Source: UBA6921 sp031363085
GTDB taxonomy: Bacteria; Pseudomonadota; Gammaproteobacteria; SG8-11
Reading direction: 5' to 3'
DNA length: 23,139 nucleotides
Assembly: GCA_031363085.1 (NCBI GenBank)
Contig: JANLTU010000063.1
Span: 1-23,139 of the forward strand
In this document: piece by piece, positions 15,394-22,998 of the stretch
Numbering within the stretch: the stretch's first letter is position 1
Layout of the letters: the number at the start of each line of letters is the position of its first letter
Program-made: the position numbers and the translations under genes
The notes under the pieces: model-generated
The model's database searches: none
What the model saw: the letters and a program-made list of their open reading frames with translations, nothing else
Told to the model about the DNA's origin: nothing

Positions 15394-15936
15394 TTACTTG
15401 GAAGGCGTTGCTTGCGAAGGCGCGCACACAACAAGGAATCTGCCCTGCTTCTTGAGATATGACAGAGCGGCATTGAATTCCCGCTTCAGGTTCGAGCCCA
15501 GCCAAATGGGGTTCACGATGAGGCCGTCGCAGACGTAGCGACCCCGATACTCGACGACGCCCGCCTGAATGGCAATGGCTGCGCCACCCACGATGTTTCG
15601 AATGCGATCAGTTAGACCAAGGACAGCGTAAGCGTGGTTCGCATCGGGTTCGAGGAACACTGAATAAGTCCTTGTGTCGCGCAGGAAAATCCATTGCTTG
15701 AATCGAAGCGTCCGCACTGCATGCAGCACGTCGGGCGCGACGGCTTGGCCATTCGCCAAAAGCGAGGCTGCCACTGCATCGATGAGTGCTGGATTCGCAT
15801 TTATGGACTCGCGGGCGGCGGCCAGCATTTCGAGTCGTTGCGCATACGGCTTGTCGCCGGATTGACGATGCACCTCGGCAAGGAGGCGCGTGTAGCCAGC
15901 GATGAAGTGGGCTGCGGAAGGCGGATCAACGACCAT
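15394..15936 (-). CDS. Hypothetical protein, 180 residues, family not recognised
   Basis: A soluble-looking protein without signal peptide or membrane helix. Residues 1-75 are mainly helical (LLAEVHRQ, EMLAAARESINANPALIDAVAASLL). The second half is a mixed alpha/beta unit: KQWIFLRDTRTYSVFL, then YAVLGLTDRIRNIVGGAA, then VVEYRGRYVCDGLIV, which resembles a fold in which a ligand or RNA is held by a small beta sheet, but I cannot name it. ATG at 15936 has GGG nine to ten bases upstream. It lies 12 bases after the FMN reductase gene, so it is probably cotranscribed with it. Codon use fits a real gene; the function is unknown. Confidence 0.7.
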   Translation of the reverse strand: MVVDPPSAAHFIAGYTRLLAEVHRQSGDKPYAQRLEMLAAARESINANPALIDAVAASLLANGQAVAPDVLHAVRTLRFKQWIFLRDTRTYSVFLEPDANHAYAVLGLTDRIRNIVGGAAIAIQAGVVEYRGRYVCDGLIVNPIWLGSNLKREFNAALSYLKKQGRFLVVCAPSQATPSK

Positions 15937-15948
15937 GGCAAGTGCGCC

Positions 15949-16488
15949 CTAAGATTTTGACTTCAGCCGAAGAACCTCTGCGCGCATGACCTGCAGCGCC
16001 GCACGCAGTGCGCTGGAAATTTCCGGATGCGCAACGATTCCGTCGGTATCCAGGCCGGCGCCAAGCAGCGGCACGTTAATCGATGCACCCTCGAGGAGGT
16101 GGGCGGACATGACATTAATTATTTCCTTGAGCGCAGCGTGCGCGTGAACTGCGCGCGGCGCGGCATTGAGCAAGACCACTGGTTTATTGACGAAGGCTTC
16201 GCACCCCACCATCCAGTCAAGTGCGTTCTTCAATACCCCGGTCACGCCATGGGCATACTCCGGGCTTGCGATCATCACCGCGTCGGCGGCTACCAGTTGT
16301 GCACGCAGGCGCGCAATGATCGGCGGATCGGTGGCCTCGATGTCGGGATTAAACGGCGGCACCTCCCCCAGCTCACGGAACAATTCGACGGTCATCTCCG
16401 GCGGCGCCAAACGCGCCACTGCACGCAGCAACGCCGTGTTGTTGGAGGCGGCTCGCAGACTGCCCGAGAGAGCGAAGATATTCATCAT
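15949..16488 (-). CDS. NAD(P)H-dependent FMN reductase family protein
   Basis: A 179-residue flavodoxin-like oxidoreductase. The FMN phosphate loop is the GSLRAASNNTALL stretch at 9-21. The flavin isoalloxazine contact is ASPEYAHGVTGVLKNALDW near 74-92, the hallmark of the NADPH-dependent FMN reductase family (chromate/quinone/azo reductases and SsuE-like enzymes). The natural electron acceptor cannot be told. Two ATG codons stand in tandem at 16488; either may be used. The gene is followed after 12 bases by the unrecognised 180-residue protein. Confidence 0.9.
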   Translation of the reverse strand: MMNIFALSGSLRAASNNTALLRAVARLAPPEMTVELFRELGEVPPFNPDIEATDPPIIARLRAQLVAADAVMIASPEYAHGVTGVLKNALDWMVGCEAFVNKPVVLLNAAPRAVHAHAALKEIINVMSAHLLEGASINVPLLGAGLDTDGIVAHPEISSALRAALQVMRAEVLRLKSKS

Positions 16489-16548
16489 GACGCGCTCAAC
16501 AATAACCCATGGCGCGGCATTTTTGCAGTGGCTGCGAACATAAGAACA

Positions 16549-16576
16549 GGGTTCCAGATCGCGACGCCTGGAACCC
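16549..16576 (-). terminator. Stem-loop terminator after the AraC-family gene
   Basis: GGGTTCCAG at 16549-16557 and CTGGAACCC at 16568-16576 pair perfectly over nine base pairs around a ten-base loop. On the minus strand a T-rich stretch (TGTTCTTATGTT) follows. It lies seven bases after the stop of the regulator gene. Confidence 0.6.
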
Positions 16577-16583
16577 CGCGACT

Positions 16584-17468
16584 TTATACCAGCGGCAGGT
16601 AGATATCAGTGATCATCGCGTGCTCGGGAACATCCGGGAAAAAACTTACCCGATGCAGGAAGCAGGGAAAATCACCCAGCTCTTCGCCGCTCTCCGGCAG
16701 CCAGGTTGCGTATAAGTAGCGCGCACTTTCCGCAACACTTTCATCCGAGCCAACGTGGCGCAGCACGGCGCAGCGGCCACCCGGAATCACTTTCGCAAGC
16801 ACACCGTAGGCATTTTTCCGCACGTCCGTACGAATGGCCGCGCATAGATCAAACCGAAACTCTTCCGGCGCCGTGGTCGCCGGATCATCGTAGGCGATGT
16901 TATAAGTCTCGCTAACGTTCGGCGGCAGTTTGTTTTCCTTACGCCATTTGATAAAGGTTTGTACCGAGGCGGGAATTAACTCCGGTGGCCCGCGATGTTC
17001 CAACACCGCGACCTTGGTTTCTTTGAATTCTACAATCTTGACCTGCATGTCGTGTTTAGCGGTTTTCATATGCTGTTGCGCTCCTGTATTTAGAAAATGA
17101 TATTTCTCGCGCCAAGGTTTCCATTCCGCTTGGTTTCTGAATTCCGACGGCGTTTGCCCAAACGTCTTTTTAAACGCATGCGAAAACGACTCCGGATTTT
17201 CAAAGCCCGCGTCCAACGCAATCTCGATGATCCGTTGGTTTTTACGAAACGCGAGCTGATACGAGGCGCGCCTTAACCGCAGCAACTGAATAAATTTAAA
17301 GACGCTAACCCCGGTATAAGCGGAAAACTGCCGATGGAAATGATGTTTCGAAAAATGGGCGACTTGACTGAGCATCTCGACCGTCAACGCGTCGTGCAAA
17401 TGGATATTGATGTAGTCGAATACCCGGTTCATTCGCTCCCGGTAAGCCGTCGTCCGCGCCTCATTCAT
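16584..17468 (-). CDS. AraC-family transcription regulator with GyrI-like effector domain
   Basis: A 294-residue regulator. Residues 12-111 hold the two helix-turn-helix units of the AraC/XylS family, including ALTVEMLSQVAHFSKHHFHRQF and the second recognition region IIEIALDAGFENPESFSHAFKKTFGQTPSEFR (in two parts). Residues about 141-294 form a GyrI-like/BltR-like small-molecule-binding domain (VKIVEFKETKVAVLEHRGPP start), as in Rob- and SbmC-related proteins. I chose ATG at 17468, which has GAGGAG eight bases upstream; an in-frame TTG five codons earlier lies on that ribosome-binding site. It is 89 bases downstream of the ABC exporter operon on the same strand and is a likely drug-responsive regulator of it. 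Confidence 0.93.
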   Translation of the reverse strand: MNEARTTAYRERMNRVFDYINIHLHDALTVEMLSQVAHFSKHHFHRQFSAYTGVSVFKFIQLLRLRRASYQLAFRKNQRIIEIALDAGFENPESFSHAFKKTFGQTPSEFRNQAEWKPWREKYHFLNTGAQQHMKTAKHDMQVKIVEFKETKVAVLEHRGPPELIPASVQTFIKWRKENKLPPNVSETYNIAYDDPATTAPEEFRFDLCAAIRTDVRKNAYGVLAKVIPGGRCAVLRHVGSDESVAESARYLYATWLPESGEELGDFPCFLHRVSFFPDVPEHAMITDIYLPLV

Positions 17469-17557
17469 CGCAACTCTCCTCAACGATGCCTATTGTCCTG
17501 GAGCAAGCGGGTGATCTCTTGAGCAAACTTGCTAAGAGCCCTTGTGGTCCGCAGGAA

Positions 17558-18658
17558 TCAATCCAACCGTTTGTGAAAGCGCAGCACCGCAAGTGTGAGG
17601 GTGATCGCAGTGAAGATGAGCAGCGCGCCCAGATCGGGGAGCATGTGAACCAAATCTGCCCCGCGCAGCATGACGCCACGGATGATGCGCACGAAGTGCG
17701 TGAGCGGCAGCACTTCGGCGATGTATTGCGCGGCCTTGGGCATGCCGGCAAACGGGAACATGAAGCCCGACAACAATATCGACGGCAGAAAGAAAAAGAA
17801 GGTCATCTGCATCGCCTGGAATTGGCTTTGCGCGAGCGTCGAAATCAGCAAACCGAGACTCAAGTTCGCGGCAATCAAAGCCAGGGAGCCAAGGTAGACA
17901 TTTGACAGCGCGCCCGCGACCGGCACACGGAACAACAGCATGCCCAGCAGAATGATCAACGTCACCTGCAAAAGTCCGATAAAAATATACGGCACGATTT
18001 TGCCGAGCATCAGTTCAACGGTTTTTACCGGCGTGTTAATCAGCAATTCAAGATTGCCACGCTCGCGCTCACGCACGATGGCGACGGCGGTGAACAACAC
18101 CATGGTCATGGTGAGAATGACGCCCATCAGTGCGGGCACCACGTTCACGGCGGAACGGCGCTCGGGATTATAGTGATTGCGGATTTCAAATAGCGCGGCA
18201 CGCAGTGGTTGCGACGGCTCGCTGTCGTAATGCTGCGTGAGGTTCGCCAACTGGCGCGCCGCGCCCAGAATGATCGGATCGGAGCCGTCGACCAACAACT
18301 GCGCGGCACTGCGCTCATGTTGTTGCAAACGGCGCGGGTAGTCGGGCGGAATGTAAAGACCCACGTCAATGTCGCCGTCGCGCAGCAAGCCTTCGAGTTC
18401 GATTGCCGTGCGCACGTGCGCGACGATGTCGACCACCTGCGTGGCCTGCGCGTCAGCCGCGAGCGTGCGCGACAATTCGGTGTTGGATTCATCGGCGACC
18501 GCCGCGCGCAAATGGCGCACGTCGGTGTTGATCGCAAAACCAAACAGCGCGATCTGGATCATCGGAATGCCGATGATCATGCCAAACGTCAGCCGGTCGC
18601 GGCTGAGCTGGCGGATTTCTTTTTGCAGGATCGCGAAGATGCGGCGCAGCGAATTCAT
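17558..18658 (-). CDS. ABC-2 type export permease (YbhS/YbhR/YhhJ-like)
   Basis: A 366-residue inner membrane permease of the ABC-2 type. A first membrane helix lies at about 25-44 (MIIGIPMIQIALFGFAI), followed by a large periplasmic domain (45-170) and five C-terminal helices from about 172. The REREQ-like element appears as VRERERGNLELLINTPV, the coupling region typical of the family. Its start overlaps the ATPase stop by four bases. Homologous systems in E. coli (YbhFSR) have two permeases; only one is present here, so it should act as a homodimer. The substrate is unknown; drugs or envelope molecules are possible. Confidence 0.92.
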   Translation of the reverse strand: MNSLRRIFAILQKEIRQLSRDRLTFGMIIGIPMIQIALFGFAINTDVRHLRAAVADESNTELSRTLAADAQATQVVDIVAHVRTAIELEGLLRDGDIDVGLYIPPDYPRRLQQHERSAAQLLVDGSDPIILGAARQLANLTQHYDSEPSQPLRAALFEIRNHYNPERRSAVNVVPALMGVILTMTMVLFTAVAIVRERERGNLELLINTPVKTVELMLGKIVPYIFIGLLQVTLIILLGMLLFRVPVAGALSNVYLGSLALIAANLSLGLLISTLAQSQFQAMQMTFFFFLPSILLSGFMFPFAGMPKAAQYIAEVLPLTHFVRIIRGVMLRGADLVHMLPDLGALLIFTAITLTLAVLRFHKRLD

Positions 18659-19599
18659 GCCGCACGTTCCCGGCTGCGCAGTTGGGTTGCGGCGACAAAC
18701 ACATCTTCAAGGCTGGCGCGGGCCAGCGTCACTTCGGCGTCTGGCTGGGAATCGCGCAATTCGTCTTTGATGAATCCTGCCGGATCATCGACCGCACGGT
18801 CGACCAGGATGCGCAAACGTACACCCAGTTGCGTAACGCTCAACACATGTGGAACACGCATCAAAATTTCACGCACCACGCTCAAGTCGGCCGGTTCGAT
18901 TTCAATCACATGCGCATTGATGTTCGCTTCCAGGGTTTTCGGCGTGCCGTCGGCGACGATGCTGCCGCGATCCAGAATCGCCAGCGCATGGCAGCGCTCG
19001 GCTTCGTCCATGTAATGTGTCGAGACCAGGATAGTCGTGCCGTGGTTGGCAAGCTGAAACAGAAACTCCCAAAAATCGCGGCGGCTCTGCGGATCGACCG
19101 CGCTGGTGGGTTCGTCCAGGAACAACAACTCGGGTTGGTGCAGCGTTGCGGCGGCCAGCGCGAGGCGCTGCTTCTGCCCGCCGCTGAGCGTGCCGGCACG
19201 CTGTTGGCGGCGATCTTTGAGGTCGAACAATTCCAGTTGCTGCGCAATACGTTGGTGTCGCTGCGTACGCGCAAGCGAATACACCTTGGCGATGAACTCC
19301 AGATTTTCGCCGACGCTTAAATCTTCATACAACGAAAAACGCTGCGTCATGTAGCCAATTTTGCGTTTCAGCGCTTCCGCTTCACGCGGGATATTTAAAC
19401 CGAGCACTTCGGCTTCACCGTCGCTGGGTTTGAGCAGTCCGCACAACATGCGGATGGTGGTGGATTTACCCGAGCCGTTCGGGCCGAGGAATCCGTAGAT
19501 GTACGCGCGCGGTACGGTGAGATTCACGCGATCCACCGCGACTAAGTTACCGAAGCGCCGCGTGAGATTGTGGGTGCGAATCGCAATGTCGGTACTCAT
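18655..19599 (-). CDS. ABC transporter ATP-binding protein (half-YbhF-like)
   Basis: A 314-residue ABC ATPase. Walker A is GPNGSGKST near 39-47, the Q-loop is YMTQRFSLYEDL, the signature LSGGQ lies near 138-142, Walker B is LLFLDEPTSAVDP and the switch His is in STHYMDEAE. A C-terminal regulatory extension of about 90 residues follows, as in drug and polysaccharide exporters. E. coli YbhF is a tandem duplicated protein; this one has a single cassette. Its ATG overlaps the HlyD gene by four bases, and its end overlaps the permease gene, so all three are coupled. Confidence 0.95.
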   Translation of the reverse strand: MSTDIAIRTHNLTRRFGNLVAVDRVNLTVPRAYIYGFLGPNGSGKSTTIRMLCGLLKPSDGEAEVLGLNIPREAEALKRKIGYMTQRFSLYEDLSVGENLEFIAKVYSLARTQRHQRIAQQLELFDLKDRRQQRAGTLSGGQKQRLALAAATLHQPELLFLDEPTSAVDPQSRRDFWEFLFQLANHGTTILVSTHYMDEAERCHALAILDRGSIVADGTPKTLEANINAHVIEIEPADLSVVREILMRVPHVLSVTQLGVRLRILVDRAVDDPAGFIKDELRDSQPDAEVTLARASLEDVFVAATQLRSRERAA

Positions 19600-20564
19600 G
19601 GTGTTGCGGCGTTCTCAAGCATGAGCACGGTGACCGGCACGCCGCCCGGCAGCTCTTGCCCGCCGTCGACGAGATCGATTTTTGCGACAAAACTCAAGCG
19701 TCCGCGATCATGCTCGGTGAGTGCGTAGTAAGGCGTGAACGTCGGGTCATGACTCACCATGCGTACTGTGCCGTTAACGGCACTGGCCACGCCATCGACA
19801 AACACCCGGGCGTTGTCGCCGGGATGCACGCGCACACGCAGTGGCTCCGGCACATATACGCGTGCGTACGGATGTGCGCCTTCGAGCAACACCGCAACGA
19901 CACTGCCCGGCGCCGGGCGTTCACCCACTCGAAACGGCAAGGCATCCACGCGTGCGTCGCCGGGGGCACGCACGCTGAGACGCTCAAGATTCACTTCGAA
20001 CCCGCGAATATTCGCATCGGCCTGCAGCACCGCTTGGCGGGCTTGTTCGATTTGTTCCTGAGTGTTGCCGGCCTGTAACGCGTTGAGGTTGGCGTGTGTG
20101 GCATCGCGCTCGGCGCGTGCTGTGTCGCGCGCGGCGCGCGCTTTATCCACGTCATCGGGGCTGGCCAGTTTCTGTTGCAACAGTTGTTGCGCGCGCTCCA
20201 GTTCTTGACTGCGAACTTCCAGCACCTGATCCGCGCCGGTGAGACGTGCACTCGCTTCGAGAATGCGTTCAGCACGCGTGCCGCGCGCAAGTTCGGCGAG
20301 GCGTGCTGCCGCCTGGTTGCGCGCACCGCGCGCCTGCTCCAACTGCGCCGATGCACGCCGCGTATCGAGACGCAGTATTTCTTGCCCTTTGCTGACATGC
20401 TCGCCTTCATGCACAAAAATTTCCACCAGCGGCTCCGCCGCGTCGGCGACAAGCTCCACGCGCTCCCACTCCAGTGTGCCGACCATCTGCGGGGCGGCGC
20501 TAGTTCCGCATCCCGCTGTCAAGCCGGAAAACATTAACAAGGTTGTTAGTAGACTATTTTTCAT
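19596..20564 (-). CDS. HlyD/YbhG-type periplasmic adaptor, predicted lipoprotein
   Basis: A 322-residue membrane fusion protein. The N terminus is a lipoprotein signal with lipobox LTAGC and acylated C19, so the protein is predicted to be held in the inner membrane by lipid rather than by a helix. A barrel-sandwich half motif (LVEIFVHEGEHVSKGQEILRLD in two parts, about 45-68) is followed by a long Ala/Arg-rich coiled-coil hairpin (about 70-185), the second half motif LERLSVRAPGDARV and a C-terminal beta-barrel. It is first in the operon and would link the ABC pair to an outer membrane TolC-type channel encoded elsewhere. Confidence 0.92.
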   Translation of the reverse strand: MKNSLLTTLLMFSGLTAGCGTSAAPQMVGTLEWERVELVADAAEPLVEIFVHEGEHVSKGQEILRLDTRRASAQLEQARGARNQAAARLAELARGTRAERILEASARLTGADQVLEVRSQELERAQQLLQQKLASPDDVDKARAARDTARAERDATHANLNALQAGNTQEQIEQARQAVLQADANIRGFEVNLERLSVRAPGDARVDALPFRVGERPAPGSVVAVLLEGAHPYARVYVPEPLRVRVHPGDNARVFVDGVASAVNGTVRMVSHDPTFTPYYALTEHDRGRLSFVAKIDLVDGGQELPGGVPVTVLMLENAATP

Positions 20565-20596
20565 GACTGGTTACGTCCTTGGACAGGGCATGACAT

Positions 20597-21179
20597 TTAT
20601 GCTTGAACAGGCGACGACCCAAGCGTCGCGTCACACACGCGGCGATAGGTGCTTTGCACAAAACCGCTGGCGAACGCGCGTGTCGACACATGCTGTAAAT
20701 GAAGGTCATGACCCAGCGGACCGAACAGCGGTATCCCCTGTCCGATCAGAACTCGGGATTCGAGTGATGGTCATTTCTTGTATTAAATTGGCCTGCAAAA
20801 AGCCTTGAATGGTTATGCCGCCGTCGACATACACCCGCGTAGCGCCCGCTGCTGCAAGCCGGCGTAGCAGTGGGTCGGGCGCCAACGACGTGCCTTCCAC
20901 ACCCTCAGCAAGCGTGATCGGTGCGTTTGGAAAACGATGGCTTAACACCAGCACCTGCTTGCCGCGATACGGCCATTCCTTGAACGCCGCAGCCAACGCA
21001 TAAGTGTTGCGGCCGATCACGAGCGTGTCTATCGACGCAAAGAAATCTTGAAACCCATAATCTTCGTCGCCGGGTGCGGCCTCGCCATCGCTACCCGGCA
21101 GCCAATCCAGCGCGCCGTTGCTGCGGGCGATGAAACCGTCCAGGCTGGTTGCGATAAACACCGCGCATGTCATCGCCAT
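20597..21179 (-). pseudogene. RibD/dihydrofolate reductase-like protein, frameshifted near 20755
   Basis: ATG 21179 has AAGGAG eight bases upstream. The first about 140 residues match the DHFR/RibD C-terminal family: MTCAVFIATSLDGFIAR, ALDWLP, IDTLVIGRNTY, WPYRGKQVLVLSH and VYVDGGITIQGFL. After MTITRIP the frame diverges and stops at 20706. One base less near 20752-20757 restores VLIGQGIPLFGPLGHDLHLQHVSTRAF and a tail ending SGFVQSTYRRV, which is the expected family end, with TAA at 20597. The whole would be about 193 residues. So the gene carries a one-base insertion, or there is a sequencing error. Without repair the protein lacks the last strands of the fold. It lies 32 bases upstream of the HlyD gene on the same strand. 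Confidence 0.85.
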
Positions 21180-21302
21180 GAAAATTGCTCCTTCACTGTA
21201 GGCAGGCCACATCGGCCCACACCGAATAGTGTAAGTGCAATTCAGCCCGCGTTTACAAGTAGCACTTGGGGATTGGAGCGCAGCGCTCACCTCACCGCCG
21301 CA

Positions 21303-21884
21303 TTAAAATAATTTTTTGAGCTTCTTCAATTCTTCCAGCGCCTTGTCTTTGGCGTGCTCGACTTTGTCTTGCGGAATCGGCACATCCACACTGCGCGTGG
21401 TCGCAAAATCAAACGCGAATAGTGCGCCGGCCTCAACTTCGTTATACACGGTGGGCGTGCCAAACACTTTTACCGCGACCTCCACCGGGAACGTGTCCTT
21501 GCCGCGCAAGATCGTTTCTGCCAACGGGCCTAAAACTTTGACCACGTCTTCGTAGATGATTTCGGCCGGAACCACAATGACGGTATCGCCCTTGGGTGCC
21601 AGCGTCAGGGCGACGTTGTCACCTTTGAGAAAGCGCTTTTTTTCGGCGTACAACTCGTAGCTTACGAATACATTGGTAAGACCGATTGCGTTCGGATTGT
21701 GCGCGGAAAATTTTAAATAGACCGGCGTTTTCTTTTGCGTCGGGTTACCAACTTCGTAGCTGACGTATTTGATTTCAGGCTTAATGATTTTCGTGGATTG
21801 AATCAGCCTGACCGCTGTACAAGCAGAAGCCAACATCAGGGCTGTGAACAGTACGCCTAACCCGCAGAGCAGTTTCCTTGTCAT
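21303..21884 (-). CDS. LEA type 2/WHy-domain lipoprotein
   Basis: A 193-residue predicted lipoprotein. The signal is MTRKLLCGLGVLFTALMLASACT with probable acylated C22 (given here as motif ASAC). Residues about 33-170 carry a LEA_2/WHy fold with the marks YLKFSAHNPNAIGL and VSYELYAEKKRF, known from plant LEA14 and bacterial desiccation-linked proteins. The C terminus is Lys-rich (KALEELKKLKKLF). GGAAGA lies six bases before the ATG. The family suggests a stress or envelope role; no direct evidence of function is in the neighbourhood. Confidence 0.85.
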   Translation of the reverse strand: MTRKLLCGLGVLFTALMLASACTAVRLIQSTKIIKPEIKYVSYEVGNPTQKKTPVYLKFSAHNPNAIGLTNVFVSYELYAEKKRFLKGDNVALTLAPKGDTVIVVPAEIIYEDVVKVLGPLAETILRGKDTFPVEVAVKVFGTPTVYNEVEAGALFAFDFATTRSVDVPIPQDKVEHAKDKALEELKKLKKLF

Positions 21885-22113
21885 CGCTTATCTTCCATGT
21901 TGGGTGGGTGCGCGTGCCATGGTGAGGCGCACCGATGACACCCTACATCTTACCTGAGGCAGTAGCGTACAAGGCGATTATTCTTGAGGTGGGGGGCGCG
22001 CAGCACGGCCCCCGCCGCTGCGTTGTAGTGCCACCCCCCGACGCAAAATATATGCGTCTTGGCATCGTTCCTCGCCGCATTATTGCGCGCGCAGACTGTG
22101 CGTTTTTTACATG
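21885..22113. other. Intergenic spacer between mtfA and the LEA-domain gene
   Basis: No gene was recognised in this 229-base spacer. It holds a G-run (21991-21997) that can face a C-run (22033-22039) and a perfect hairpin GACGCA/TGCGTC (22040-22045 with 22053-22058, seven-base loop). Neither has a U-tract after it, so a terminator role for mtfA is uncertain. Confidence 0.3.
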
Positions 22114-22899
22114 CTACGCGTCGCTGGCAATGTCACTGCTCAGCCGAACGAGCGGGTCTTGCCGATAATACAAAGCAAGCTGCGCATACACCTGCGGGTA
22201 GCGCTGCCGCACGACCAGCGGAATCTCAAAAAAAGCTTCGGATAACACAGCAAAGAATTCTGCCGGACTTGCCGACGCATATGGATCGATCTCGGTCGCC
22301 TCGTCGCGCTCGACCCGGGCGCAAAAGTTGGCGTAGGCTGCGGCAAACACCTGTGACCACTGCGCAAGATTCATATTCGCGTGCAGCGGCGGTGCGCCGT
22401 TGGCCGCGCCATCTAGCATGTCAAGCTTGTGCGCGAATTCGTGAATGACGAGATTAAAACCGTCGTTCGCCCCGGAATTTTGCACATCTTCCCACGACAG
22501 AATTACGGGCCCGCGCTCCCACGACTCGCCCATTTTCAAATCATCATCGACATGCACGACGTCGGCGTCGTCCACATATTCGTGCTGCGGGCGAAATTGT
22601 TGCGGATACACGATCACCGCATGCCAACCTGCGTAACAGTCCAAACCCAGATTCAAAATCGGCACACAGGCTTGAATCGCAATGAGCAGGCGCATGTCAT
22701 CATCCAGACGCACCGTGCTGGCCGCCTCAATAGTTTTCTCGTGCAAGAATAAAATCACTAGCTCGCGCAAGCGACGCAACTCGTCGGCGCCAAAGCCACG
22801 CGCCAACGACACCCGCGCCAGCGCACGGCGCCAGGTGTCGTCATTTAGCTGCGCACGTTTGAGCACACGCGCACGACGCCAATTGCGAAAACTCCACAT
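22114..22899 (-). CDS. mtfA: MtfA zinc peptidase (Mlc titration factor A family)
   Basis: A 261-residue soluble metallopeptidase. The zinc motif H153-E-F-A-H157 lies in NLVIHEFAHKLDMLDG, and E214 in PAEFFAVLSEAFFE is the third ligand, as in E. coli MtfA. In E. coli MtfA binds the glucose repressor Mlc and relieves repression of ptsG; whether this organism has Mlc is not visible. The start MWSFRNWRRARVLKR fits the family; no strong ribosome-binding site precedes it. It is divergent from the tRNA-like gene at the right edge with a 65-base spacer. Confidence 0.95.
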   Translation of the reverse strand: MWSFRNWRRARVLKRAQLNDDTWRRALARVSLARGFGADELRRLRELVILFLHEKTIEAASTVRLDDDMRLLIAIQACVPILNLGLDCYAGWHAVIVYPQQFRPQHEYVDDADVVHVDDDLKMGESWERGPVILSWEDVQNSGANDGFNLVIHEFAHKLDMLDGAANGAPPLHANMNLAQWSQVFAAAYANFCARVERDEATEIDPYASASPAEFFAVLSEAFFEIPLVVRQRYPQVYAQLALYYRQDPLVRLSSDIASDA

Positions 22900-22922
22900 G
22901 TACTTGATCTATTAGCAACGGT

Positions 22923-22951
22923 TTGACCGGGTGCGGTAGTTTACCCATAAT
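22923..22951 (+). promoter_or_regulatory. Sigma-70 promoter for the tRNA-like gene
   Basis: TTGACC (22923-22928) and CATAAT (22946-22951) are separated by exactly 17 bases. The start point would be near 22958, a few bases before the tRNA-like 5' end at 22965. This is the best promoter match in the window and supports the idea that the split tRNA gene is expressed. Confidence 0.65.
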
Positions 22952-22964
22952 GCTGGCCTTCAAC

Positions 22965-22998
22965 GCGCCCGTAGCTCAGTTGGGTGAGCGGCGGGCTT
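22965..22998 (+). tRNA. 5' half of a tRNA gene, probably tRNA-Arg, ending in the anticodon loop
   Basis: The order matches a tRNA 5' half: acceptor strand GCGCCCG (22965-22971), U8-A9, D-stem GCTC (22974-22977) with loop AGTTGGGT and GAGC (22986-22989), base 26, anticodon strand GCGGG (22991-22995), then C32-U33-U34 (22996-22998). The acceptor GCGCCCG is common in tRNA-Arg. One oddity is T instead of the usual A21. Right after U34 the sequence stops looking like tRNA: neither the stem partner CCCGC nor the acceptor partner CGGGCGC occurs before the window end. So the gene is split or broken; a U34 anticodon suits Arg UCU or UCG. Confidence 0.55.

Noticed and set aside
17500..17545. Possible terminator stem AGCAA/TTGCT after the ABC permease
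   Set aside because: The loop would be only two bases and no T-tract follows.
21935..22168. 77-codon plus-strand frame in the spacer after mtfA
   Set aside because: No ribosome-binding site, no family resemblance, and it runs into the antisense of mtfA.
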